The notes below the pieces were generated by a model, which saw nothing but the letters and a program-made list of their open reading frames with translations, was not told the DNA's origin and ran no database searches. Positions 6,974 through 13,726 of a stretch of DNA of 15,296 bases are shown here, piece by piece. The stretch is from Chloroflexota bacterium (GTDB lineage Bacteria > Chloroflexota > Anaerolineae > CG2-30-64-16). How positions within the stretch are numbered: the stretch's first letter is position 1; each line of letters begins with the position of its first letter. Position numbers and translations under genes: made by a program. The stretch spans positions 1 to 15,296 of the forward strand of contig JAKPQT010000177.1 of assembly GCA_029555885.1 (NCBI GenBank). The letters run 5' to 3'.

Positions 6974-8285
6974 GCCGACCCGGCTGTGGAACCGGAATTT
7001 CTCCATCCTGTGGCAGGCGCAGTTCGTCAGCCGCCTGGGCCGGCAGGCCTTCAGCATGGCGATGGTACTGTGGATCATGCAGGCCACCGGCTCAGCCTCG
7101 CTGATGGGCGTGTTGTTGGCGGTGTCATCGCTGCCGGGGCTGGTCCTCAGCCCCATCGGCGGTGCAGTGGCCGATCGCGTATCCCGCCGCACCATCATCG
7201 TGTTGAGCGACTTCCTCAGCGGCCTGGTCACACTGGGACTTGGCGTGCTCCTCCTGCTGTACCCGCAAAACACCAACGCCGGGTTAGTGGGGTTGTTCGT
7301 GGCCTCGCTGACGTTGGGAACGCTGGGCGGGTTCTTCAGCCCGGCCATCTCGGCCGCAATCCCCGATATCGTGCCGGCCACCCGGCTGCCGGGGGCCAAC
7401 TCCATGGGGCAGATATCGTCGCAGGTGACGCTCTTCATCGGCCAGGGGCTGGGCGGCACCGTGTTCCGCCTCATCGGCGCGCCGTTCATGTTCATCTTCA
7501 ACGGCATCACGTTTCTGTACTCGGCCACCTCAGGGTATTTCGTCCGCATCCCGCCGCCCGCTCGCCGGGAGCCGCAGAAACTGAGGGCAGTCCTGGCCGG
7601 GTTTCGAACGGACCTGGCAGAGGGGCTGCGCTACATCTGGCGCAACCCCGGCCTGAAGGCACTGGTCTTGCTCTCAGCGGCCAGCAGCTTCTTCGCCACC
7701 CCCTTCGTCGTCCTGCTCCCGTTCTACGTTGAGGGATCACTGCGCGCGCCGGTGGACTGGTACGGCTTCATCCTGGCTGCCTTCGGCGTCGGCTCGCTGT
7801 TGGGGTTCGTCCTGGCCGGTGTAGCCAGCCTGCGCGGTCAAAAGCGTGCTACGGTGCTGATCGTCGTCATGCTGCTGGATGCCGTTTTCTACGGGCTGCT
7901 GGCGCCGGTGCGCACGCCGGTCCTCGCGCTGGTGATGGCAACCCTGGCCGGCCTCACCGGCGGCTTCGTGACGGTCAACATCACGACCCTGTTGCAGTTG
8001 GGCACGCCGACCGAGATGCGCGGGCGCGTCTTCGGCTTGCTGAGCACCATTGCCGGCAGCGTGACGCCCATCGGCACGGGGCTCTCCGGCATCGTGGCGG
8101 ACCTCACGGGCAAACGCATTCCACTGATTTTCGCGCTCAGTGCGCTGGCGCTGTTTGCTATCTCTGCACTCCTGGCTGCGAATCGCAACATCCGGGCGTT
8201 TCTTGCCACGGACCCGCAGCCACCACCGCAGGCGCCACTATTCCTGGAGAGCGCCGCTCCCGCGGGGCACGAGATTAAGGCATAA
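6966..8285 (+). CDS. MFS exporter (EntS-like / MFS_3 type)
   Basis: Integral membrane transporter of about 439 residues, rich in hydrophobic helices and probably of the 12-helix major facilitator type. The cytoplasmic loop between helices 2 and 3 has the family signature GGAVADRVSRR (residues 65-75). Sequence character and cluster context fit the drug/siderophore exporter branch typified by enterobactin exporter EntS. The start is GTG 6966, with GGAGG at 6956-6960 five bases upstream, overlapping the NRPS stop by 8 bp. A longer in-frame reading from 6687 would lie wholly within the NRPS gene and is rejected. Likely role: export of the finished peptide and self-protection. The substrate is inferred from context only. 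Confidence 0.9.
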   Translation: MDKPTRLWNRNFSILWQAQFVSRLGRQAFSMAMVLWIMQATGSASLMGVLLAVSSLPGLVLSPIGGAVADRVSRRTIIVLSDFLSGLVTLGLGVLLLLYPQNTNAGLVGLFVASLTLGTLGGFFSPAISAAIPDIVPATRLPGANSMGQISSQVTLFIGQGLGGTVFRLIGAPFMFIFNGITFLYSATSGYFVRIPPPARREPQKLRAVLAGFRTDLAEGLRYIWRNPGLKALVLLSAASSFFATPFVVLLPFYVEGSLRAPVDWYGFILAAFGVGSLLGFVLAGVASLRGQKRATVLIVVMLLDAVFYGLLAPVRTPVLALVMATLAGLTGGFVTVNITTLLQLGTPTEMRGRVFGLLSTIAGSVTPIGTGLSGIVADLTGKRIPLIFALSALALFAISALLAANRNIRAFLATDPQPPPQAPLFLESAAPAGHEIKA

Positions 8286-8294
8286 GGCAGAACG

Positions 8295-9371
8295 ATGGAC
8301 ACATTGATCGGTTTTTCCTTCACCACATGGCTCAGGCTGCTGGCAGAGAACCGCTTTGCGGTAGACTGGAGCTATCGTGATCGCTGGTTGACGGTGACCC
8401 AGATGAGCCTGCTGAACTCGTTTGGCCGCCGACGCGAAAACCGGCGTTTCGGCGCGCAGGTCGCGGGCACGAAGGTCGAGGCGCCGGTCTTCATCCTGGG
8501 GCATTGGCGCAGCGGCACGACCCTGCTCCACAACCTGCTGATCAACGACCCGCAGTTTGCCTATCCCAACCTGTTTCAGACCACACATCCCCTGACCATG
8601 CTGGTGCGCGAGGAGATGATCGAGAACGCGCTGCGGGATGCTGAGGCTCACGGCCGGCCCATGGACAACATGCAGATTACCTTCCGCAGCCCCGGCGAGG
8701 ACGAAGCCGCGCTGGCGGTGTTGAGCCTGCGCTCGCCGCTCATCGGCTGGCTCTTTCCGCGCCGCGAGGCCCACTATGACCGCTACCTCACCTTCCGGGA
8801 TGTGCCTGAGGCCGACCGGCAACGCTGGGAAGATGCACTGCTATTCTTCATGCGCAAGCTGACGTTTCGTTACAACAAGCGACTGCTGCTCAAGTCGCCG
8901 CAACACACGGGGCGTGTGCGCCACCTGCTGCGGCTGTTCCCCGACGCACGGTTCATTCACATTCACCGCGACCCGTACACCGTCTTCCGCTCGACGCAGC
9001 GCCTCTTTGCCAGGGCGGTGCCAGAAGCCTATCTCCAGCAGCCGCTCCCCGGCGGCCACGATGAGGGGATCCTGCGCCGCTACCGGGCGATGTATACGGT
9101 ATTCTTTGAGGATCGCGACCTGATTCCTGCCGGGCAGTACGTCGAGGTCGCATACGAGGATCTCGAACACGACATGCTGGGTGTGGTGGCACACATCTAT
9201 GACACGCTGAACCTGCTGGGATTCGCTAAGATGCAGCCCGCGCTGCAACAATACGTGGACTCGCTATCCGACTACCAGAAGAACGTTCACGACGCGCTGC
9301 CTGAGACACTCCGCCAGCGCGTCGCCGAGGCTGCCCATGACTGCTTTGCGGCGTGGGGCTATCCGCGGTGA
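8295..9371 (+). CDS. PAPS-dependent sulfotransferase family protein
   Basis: 358-residue cytosolic enzyme of the Sulfotransferase_3 type. The 5'-phosphosulfate-binding loop is GHWRSGTT (residues 69-76, preceded by PVFIL). The 3'-phosphate-binding region is HIHRDPYTVFRST (222-234), and LLLKSPQHTGRV (about 197-208) is typical of the family. It would transfer sulfate from PAPS to a hydroxyl or similar group. In this cluster the plausible acceptors are the predicted aromatic (Tyr-like) or Thr side chain or a lipid/glyceryl cap added upstream; the sequence does not tell which. ATG 8295 lies nine bases after the MFS stop, with AAGG just upstream. No PAPS-synthesis gene is in the window. Confidence is high for family and low for acceptor. 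Confidence 0.9.
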   Translation: MDTLIGFSFTTWLRLLAENRFAVDWSYRDRWLTVTQMSLLNSFGRRRENRRFGAQVAGTKVEAPVFILGHWRSGTTLLHNLLINDPQFAYPNLFQTTHPLTMLVREEMIENALRDAEAHGRPMDNMQITFRSPGEDEAALAVLSLRSPLIGWLFPRREAHYDRYLTFRDVPEADRQRWEDALLFFMRKLTFRYNKRLLLKSPQHTGRVRHLLRLFPDARFIHIHRDPYTVFRSTQRLFARAVPEAYLQQPLPGGHDEGILRRYRAMYTVFFEDRDLIPAGQYVEVAYEDLEHDMLGVVAHIYDTLNLLGFAKMQPALQQYVDSLSDYQKNVHDALPETLRQRVAEAAHDCFAAWGYPR

Positions 9372-9374
9372 TTT

Positions 9375-9403
9375 TCGACAAAGCCGGCTTTCGCAAATAT
9401 ACT
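9375..9403 (+). promoter_or_regulatory. Possible internal sigma70-type promoter before the TEII gene
   Basis: TCGACA (9375-9380), a 17-base spacer, then TATACT (9398-9403) in a locally AT-rich patch spanning the end of the sulfotransferase gene. Expected transcription start is near 9410, which coincides with an in-frame ATG, so any transcript would be leaderless. This is a pattern match only and could be chance. Confidence 0.25.
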
Positions 9404-10177
9404 ATGCCTATGGTCACAGCAACATCCAACAACACCTGGCTTTCCATGCCGCGGCCAAACCCTGCAGCAAAGGTTCGCCTGTTCTGTTTTCCTTACTCCG
9501 GGGCCGCTGCCTCGGTGTTCTACCCGTGGGCAGATGTCTTGCCCGCGACCATCGAAGTCTGTCCCGTCCAGCTTCCCGGCCACGGCACGCGCCTCGCAGA
9601 GCCGCTGCATGACCGTCTGGACCCGTTGGTGGCCGCGCTGGCGGACGGGCTGGCACCCTACTTCGACAAGCCGTTCGCCTTCTTCGGCCACAGCATGGGT
9701 GCACTGCTGAGCTACGAGCTGGCGCGCTTGCTCCGGCGTCGAGGTCTCAGCCCCGTGTATCTGTTCGTGTCGGGTCACGGCGCGCCGCACCTGCCGGACC
9801 GCAACCCGCCCCTGCACCAGCTCCCTGACGGTGAGTTCGTGGCGAAGTTGCGCGAGCTCAACGGGACACCGGAAGAGGTTCTGCAGCACGCAGAGCTGCT
9901 GCAACTGCTGACCCCGATCCTGCGCGCGGATTTCGCCGTGTGCGAGACTTACGCATATTCAGCGGCGCCGCCGCTGACCTGCCCGATCTCGGTCTACAGC
10001 GGACTGGGCGATGGCTACGTGAACCGTGAAGAACTGGAGGGCTGGCGCGAGCAGACGACCGGCACATTCGTGCTCCGGCTGTTCCCTGGCGACCACTTTT
10101 ACCTGAACACCGCGCGCCATTACCTGTTGCAGGCTCTGGTCCGCGATCTCGACGCTGTCCTCATACTCGGCCGCTGA
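9404..10177 (+). CDS. Type II thioesterase (NRPS editing, alpha/beta hydrolase)
   Basis: Stand-alone thioesterase of about 257 residues, the usual TEII size. Numbering from ATG 9404: conserved start VRLFCFPYSG, nucleophile elbow GHSMG with Ser97, acid Asp203 in GLGDGYV, and His231 in GDHFYL, so the catalytic triad is complete. TEIIs hydrolyse misprimed or stalled acyl groups from PCP domains; occasionally they assist release, which could matter because the NRPS here has no TE. The start is uncertain: GTG 9353 would overlap the sulfotransferase, ATG 9404 and ATG 9410 both fit the family N-terminus, and none has a clear ribosome-binding site. Confidence 0.93.
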   Translation: MPMVTATSNNTWLSMPRPNPAAKVRLFCFPYSGAAASVFYPWADVLPATIEVCPVQLPGHGTRLAEPLHDRLDPLVAALADGLAPYFDKPFAFFGHSMGALLSYELARLLRRRGLSPVYLFVSGHGAPHLPDRNPPLHQLPDGEFVAKLRELNGTPEEVLQHAELLQLLTPILRADFAVCETYAYSAAPPLTCPISVYSGLGDGYVNREELEGWREQTTGTFVLRLFPGDHFYLNTARHYLLQALVRDLDAVLILGR

Positions 10178-10192
10178 CGGAAGTTGCGAAGT

Positions 10193-11962
10193 ATGGACGC
10201 TGCTGAACGCACTCGTGACATCTACGAGCAGATCACGGCCTATCCCAAGCCGCCCTTGGTCCCGCTGCCCGGGCCCAATGAGATCGACGCGTTGCTTGCA
10301 GCCAGCGGGTGGCCTCCCGGCAGCGCGGGCAACCGCATCTCTTGGGCGGCATTTGCACTGACCGGGATCAAGCCATTCCTGCGCCGCCTCCCGGACCACC
10401 AGGAGCAGTGGATGCGTCGCTGTGACCAGCGCGGTGCCTGGCTGTTCGCCCCGCTGGTATCAGCCACAATCGCGCTGGAGGATGATCGCCGAGGGCTGAC
10501 CCCCGTGGAACGAGCCGCCACACTGCTGCATGGGGCGCGTTCCCTGCATTGGGACCTGTACGCCGGCCGGCTGCCGCCCGACACCTATCGCGGCCAGCCC
10601 CTTGAAATGGGACAATACCCGAACCTCTTTGCAACCACCCTGATCGTTGAAGGTCGACGTGCGCGCATTTTCAAGAGCAGCCGGCTGGGACAGGTGACGG
10701 TGGTGGTACGAAATCGGCTCTACCTGCTGGATATCGGACAGCCCGGTGATGAAGCGCCGGTTTCCCAGATCATCCAAGGGCTACAGACAATCGTCGAACT
10801 GGCACACGCGCAGGGACCGGCAGATGACACGACCGCGCCGGGCCTTTTGACCTGTGCAAGTCATGTCACCCAGTGCAGGCTCTTTCCGGAACTCAGCCGG
10901 GACGCCAGCAACCGTGCAGCCCTGGACACGCTCCGACACAGCTTCGTGACCCTCTGCCTCGACCTGGACGATGCACCGGCTACATACGCCGAGGCCCTGC
11001 ATCATGCCCACGCAGGTCGGCCAGCAAACCGGTGGTGGCACGCCAGCCTGCAACTGGTCGTAACGGGCAATGCCAAGGCCTGCGCCATCTGCAACTTCAA
11101 CGCATACCTGGATGGCAATGTGATGATGCGGGGTGGAGCCGAAATCCAGCAACGTGCAGCTGCGTGCGTAGTAAGCCCGTCCGACCAGGCCATTCAACCG
11201 CATCCGGCGCCACCGATTGAACTGAAATGGTCGCTCCGGCCAGAATCCACGCACCGGGCGCAGCGCGATCTGGCACCCTTCCTGGATAGCCAACAGGCCA
11301 CCTTCGCCATCGAGGGGCTGGGAAGCACCTTCTTCGCCGCGCACAAGGTGGATGCGATTCCGGCCTTCGTTCTGGCACTTCAGATGACCGCTGTCCGCCT
11401 GAGCGCTGAGCCAGCGAAGATCACGCAGTTCTTGACTATGTCGCGCTATCGCTGTATGGATCTCACTACGGCAACAGTAACTACCCCGGAAGTGCTGCGC
11501 TTTGTGGACTACATGCAGGCTGGGACAGTTGACCGCGCCGAAGCGCGCGCGGCGATGCAAACGGCGATTGCAGCTCAGGTGGAGCGTTGTCGCTTGGCGC
11601 GAGAACGCCTTCCGCTGGAGGACATTATTGGTCTGGCGATATTCGCCAGACGTGGGCTGGCTCGTGCATATACCTCGGCGATATTTGTTCTGCGCGCTTT
11701 GTCATTGCAATGGCTCGGCGGGGTCAAAAGAGCCGGTCGCGATATTATCATCTCACATCCGGAGATCCAGCCTGCGATTCCGCTTGTCGGCCGGCCCGGG
11801 GTGCGTCTGCCCTATGTTCGCCACTTCGCATTGCACTATCAGATGTGGCCGGATAAGATCATCGTTACGTTCATGCCAGGCATGCACTGGAAAATCCCCA
11901 ATGCACAACTGGTCGCGGAGCTGGAGACGGACCTGCGCCGGCTGCAGGCGCTCATTGCGTAA
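10193..11962 (+). CDS. Divergent carnitine/choline acyltransferase-like protein, catalytic His apparently lost
   Basis: Protein of about 589 residues, the usual length of the carnitine/choline O-acyltransferase family. Family-like segments in order: YPNLFATTLIVEG with a following VVVRNRLYLLD strand (141-180); NRWWHASLQLVV (279-290), matching the family's NRW(F/W)xxSxQ; NFNAYLDG (301-308) at the active site; SRYRCMDL...TTPEVLRFVDYM, matching the family STRRFRHGRT...PE region; and a C-terminal ALHYQMWPDKIIVTF strand. Where the family has EHSxxDG with catalytic His, this protein shows F-N-A-Y-L-D-G, so His aligns with Asn303. It may be inactive, use another base, or have changed chemistry. ATG 10193 follows GGAAG; a TTG at 10184 is an alternative. 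Base composition looks somewhat less GC-rich than the NRPS genes. Family assignment is by eye and moderately secure; role unknown. Confidence 0.7.
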   Translation: MDAAERTRDIYEQITAYPKPPLVPLPGPNEIDALLAASGWPPGSAGNRISWAAFALTGIKPFLRRLPDHQEQWMRRCDQRGAWLFAPLVSATIALEDDRRGLTPVERAATLLHGARSLHWDLYAGRLPPDTYRGQPLEMGQYPNLFATTLIVEGRRARIFKSSRLGQVTVVVRNRLYLLDIGQPGDEAPVSQIIQGLQTIVELAHAQGPADDTTAPGLLTCASHVTQCRLFPELSRDASNRAALDTLRHSFVTLCLDLDDAPATYAEALHHAHAGRPANRWWHASLQLVVTGNAKACAICNFNAYLDGNVMMRGGAEIQQRAAACVVSPSDQAIQPHPAPPIELKWSLRPESTHRAQRDLAPFLDSQQATFAIEGLGSTFFAAHKVDAIPAFVLALQMTAVRLSAEPAKITQFLTMSRYRCMDLTTATVTTPEVLRFVDYMQAGTVDRAEARAAMQTAIAAQVERCRLARERLPLEDIIGLAIFARRGLARAYTSAIFVLRALSLQWLGGVKRAGRDIIISHPEIQPAIPLVGRPGVRLPYVRHFALHYQMWPDKIIVTFMPGMHWKIPNAQLVAELETDLRRLQALIA

Positions 11963-11964
11963 TG

Positions 11965-11993
11965 GTGTTCGACAACACGCCCTTCTGCAGGGC
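11965..11993 (+). other. Two back-to-back small hairpins in the acyltransferase-MbtH gap
   Basis: Stem GTGTT/AACAC with loop CGAC (11965-11978) is followed without a gap by stem GCCCT/AGGGC with loop TCTGC (11979-11993). There is no T-tract afterwards, so this is not a clear terminator. It could affect mRNA processing or stability in front of the strongly expressed-looking MbtH start. Confidence 0.4.
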
Positions 11994-12006
11994 ACCGTAA
12001 CATCAT

Positions 12007-12013
12007 AAGGAGG
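12007..12013 (+). promoter_or_regulatory. Strong Shine-Dalgarno for the MbtH-like gene
   Basis: AAGGAGG four bases before ATG 12018, the most complete ribosome-binding site in the cluster. It supports this start and suggests high translation of the small MbtH-like protein relative to the synthetases. Confidence 0.8.
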
Positions 12014-12017
12014 CAAC

Positions 12018-12266
12018 ATGGCCTGGGATGACCAAGAAGACACCACTATCTACCGGGTGGTGGTTAACCATGAAGAACAATACTCCATCTGGCCGGTGGA
12101 TCGCGATATTCCGTTCGGGTGGCGCGACGCGGGCAAGAGCGGCCCGAAGGCCGAGTGCCTGGCGCACATCAAGGAAGTGTGGACGGATATGCGCCCGCTG
12201 AGCCTGCGCAAACAGATGGAGGCTGCCGCCAAACTCCAGCAGGACGAGGGGCAGCAAGACCAATAG
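12018..12266 (+). CDS. MbtH-like protein (A-domain partner)
   Basis: 82-residue MbtH-family protein. It shows the hallmark residues: [10 protein letters not shown] (17-26), PFGW (32-35), the G-K-S-G-x-K loop (39-44), ECL (46-48) and [10 protein letters not shown] (54-63). These small proteins bind the A domain of an NRPS and improve its folding or activation rate; one or both A domains here are likely partners. The gene is complete, with a perfect ribosome-binding site. Its stop TAG shares one base with the GTG start of the PPTase gene, so the two are probably translationally coupled. Confidence 0.97.
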   Translation: MAWDDQEDTTIYRVVVNHEEQYSIWPVDRDIPFGWRDAGKSGPKAECLAHIKEVWTDMRPLSLRKQMEAAAKLQQDEGQQDQ

Positions 12267-13072
12267 TGACAGCCGCACCGGAGATTCCTGGAGTCGCATG
12301 GCTGCCGCCGTCCGGCCAGGCTGACCTGCCAAAGCAAACCGTTCATGTCTGGCAGATTAGCCTGGCTGCACAGGAGGATACCGTCCGGCATCTCGCCGCA
12401 GTGCTCGCCGCGGACGAGCAGGCGCGCGCAGCCAGGTTTAACTTCGCCCAGGATAGCCGCCGGTATATCGCGGTGCGCGGCGCACTGCGCCTGCTCCTGG
12501 CCGGTTACCTGCACCAGGTCGCCGGCACATTGCGCTTCGGCACCACGGAGTACGGCAAGCCGTTTCTGCTGCGCGCTGATGGCCTGCCGGACACGGAAAT
12601 CGCCTTCAATGTCTCACATTCACACGAGTTGGCGCTGCTCGCCTTCACGCGCGGCATGCGCGTCGGCGTCGATGTGGAGCGTGTGAGGCCGGAACTGGCA
12701 GAGGGTCATATCGCCGAACGGTTCTTCTCCCCGCGCGAGGTGACTGTCCTGCGCGGGTTGCCCCAGGCCGAGCAACCGGCCGCCTTCTTCCGCTGCTGGA
12801 CGCGGAAGGAGGCCTTCGTCAAGGCCCGCGGTGAAGGTCTCTCCCTGCCGCTGCACAGTTTCGACGTTTCGCTGGCCCCTGACGAACCCGCGGCCCTGCT
12901 CGACGTGGCAACCGACCCGGCCGAGGCCCAGCGGTGGACCCTCCGTGCGCTGACCCCCACTCTCCCCGGCTACATGGCCGCGCTCGCCGTCGAAGGCCGC
13001 GACGTCGCCCTAGCCTGCTACCAGGTAGCGGAGCTCGCACTCCTATCCAGGCTGGCTCGCGCCGAGCAATAG
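12266..13072 (+). CDS. Sfp-type 4'-phosphopantetheinyl transferase
   Basis: Protein of about 268 residues that transfers phosphopantetheine from CoA to the serine of carrier domains, here the PCPs of both NRPSs. Motifs: NVSHSHELALLAF (115 onward), Mg/CoA-binding GVDVE (124-128) and WTRKEAFVKARGEGL (168 onward), all as in the Sfp/Gsp group. GTG 12266 overlaps the MbtH stop by one base; a longer in-frame ORF from 12119 would lie inside the MbtH gene and is rejected. It is the last gene of the array and is followed by a hairpin terminator. The cluster is therefore self-sufficient for carrier-protein activation. Confidence 0.95.
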   Translation: MTAAPEIPGVAWLPPSGQADLPKQTVHVWQISLAAQEDTVRHLAAVLAADEQARAARFNFAQDSRRYIAVRGALRLLLAGYLHQVAGTLRFGTTEYGKPFLLRADGLPDTEIAFNVSHSHELALLAFTRGMRVGVDVERVRPELAEGHIAERFFSPREVTVLRGLPQAEQPAAFFRCWTRKEAFVKARGEGLSLPLHSFDVSLAPDEPAALLDVATDPAEAQRWTLRALTPTLPGYMAALAVEGRDVALACYQVAELALLSRLARAEQ

Positions 13073-13073
13073 A

Positions 13074-13111
13074 AACGCCGGCCGGAGGCTCTGATAGCTC
13101 CGACCGGCGTT
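13074..13111. terminator. Hairpin terminator between convergent genes, probably bidirectional
   Basis: 14-base arms AACGCCGGCCGGAG (13074-13087) and CTCCGACCGGCGTT (13098-13111) pair with one mismatch around a 10-base loop. It begins one base after the PPTase stop. On the minus strand the stem is followed by TTCTATT, so it suits the minus-strand gene ending at 13153; on the plus strand the T-tract is weak. Confidence 0.8.
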
Positions 13112-13152
13112 CACTCAGGACCGGCTGCGCACAGCCGGGTTCCGGCCAATGT

Positions 13153-13629
13153 CTAGCGACGGCGTCGCCAGATGAGAGCTGAGCCGACCAGCGCGCTGAC
13201 CGCGGCCACGGCTCCCGCACCCAGGGGTAAGCCGGCGCCCGTGAAGCTGCTCAACGAGACCGCGTTCGGCCCCGTGTTGGTGTTCCCTGGCTCGCAAGGA
13301 TAGACCTGCACGCCGCCGCCGCCAGCGGGCGGCACATAGCACACATATGGGTCTGGGTCGCCGCTGGGCCCGGCAGCCGGGTCAATCGTGCAAGTCAGCT
13401 TGGATGGTGACCCTATCGGGATTAGCCATGAACCGTCGGGATTGATAGTGCCCGACCCCACGGAAATCCCGGTCGAGTCCTGCACGCAATCGACCGTCCC
13501 ACCGTGCGTCCACGGATCCCCATAAGCATCGTTGACCTGGCCCTCCACGGCAGTATAGGCCAGGACTACGGGAACGGCCATGAACAACATGGCGGCTACC
13601 AATAAAACCAGGACCGAACTTCGTCTCAT
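13153..13629 (-). CDS. Small secreted protein with C-terminal membrane anchor
   Basis: 158 residues. The N-terminus is a clear signal peptide (MRRSSVLVLLVAAMLFMAVP, cleavage near VLA/YTA). The middle is a short beta-rich domain beginning VEGQVNDAYGDP, similar in style to carboxypeptidase-regulatory or CnaB-like folds, with four cysteines and a Gly/Pro-rich stretch. The C-terminus is a hydrophobic helix (VAAVSALVGSALIW) ending in RRRR. That tripartite end resembles a sortase or exosortase anchoring signal, but no LPXTG is visible (LPLGA precedes the helix). The start is supported by a GGGGGTG purine run just upstream on the minus strand. I do not recognise a specific family. It probably sits on the outer face of the membrane and has no evident link to the NRPS cluster. 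Confidence 0.8.
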   Translation of the reverse strand: MRRSSVLVLLVAAMLFMAVPVVLAYTAVEGQVNDAYGDPWTHGGTVDCVQDSTGISVGSGTINPDGSWLIPIGSPSKLTCTIDPAAGPSGDPDPYVCYVPPAGGGGVQVYPCEPGNTNTGPNAVSLSSFTGAGLPLGAGAVAAVSALVGSALIWRRRR

Positions 13630-13704
13630 AGAGCACCCCCTTCTAATGATGTGGTGAGTCAGCCATCCCTGCCGGGCAAGCGCACTGCCCTAAATGAATT
13701 CTGT

Positions 13705-13726
13705 CGTTAGCCGCTTACGCCTAACG
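13705..13726 (-). terminator. Possible stem-loop at the stop of the secreted stalk protein gene
   Basis: CGTTAG (13705-13710) pairs with CTAACG (13721-13726). The stem continues with two more pairs across one mismatch to a CTTA loop, and one arm contains the stop codon of the minus-strand gene. The sequence after it on the minus strand is AT-rich (AGAATTCATTT) but not a true T-run. It could be a weak terminator. Confidence 0.35.

Noticed and set aside
12119..12265. N-terminal extension of the PPTase
   Set aside because: It is the MbtH gene read in another frame; the family-like sequence begins after 12266.
13674..13690. GGGCA/TGCCC hairpin as terminator or operator between the two minus-strand secreted genes
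   Set aside because: Only a 5-bp stem, no T-tract on either strand, and no supporting context.
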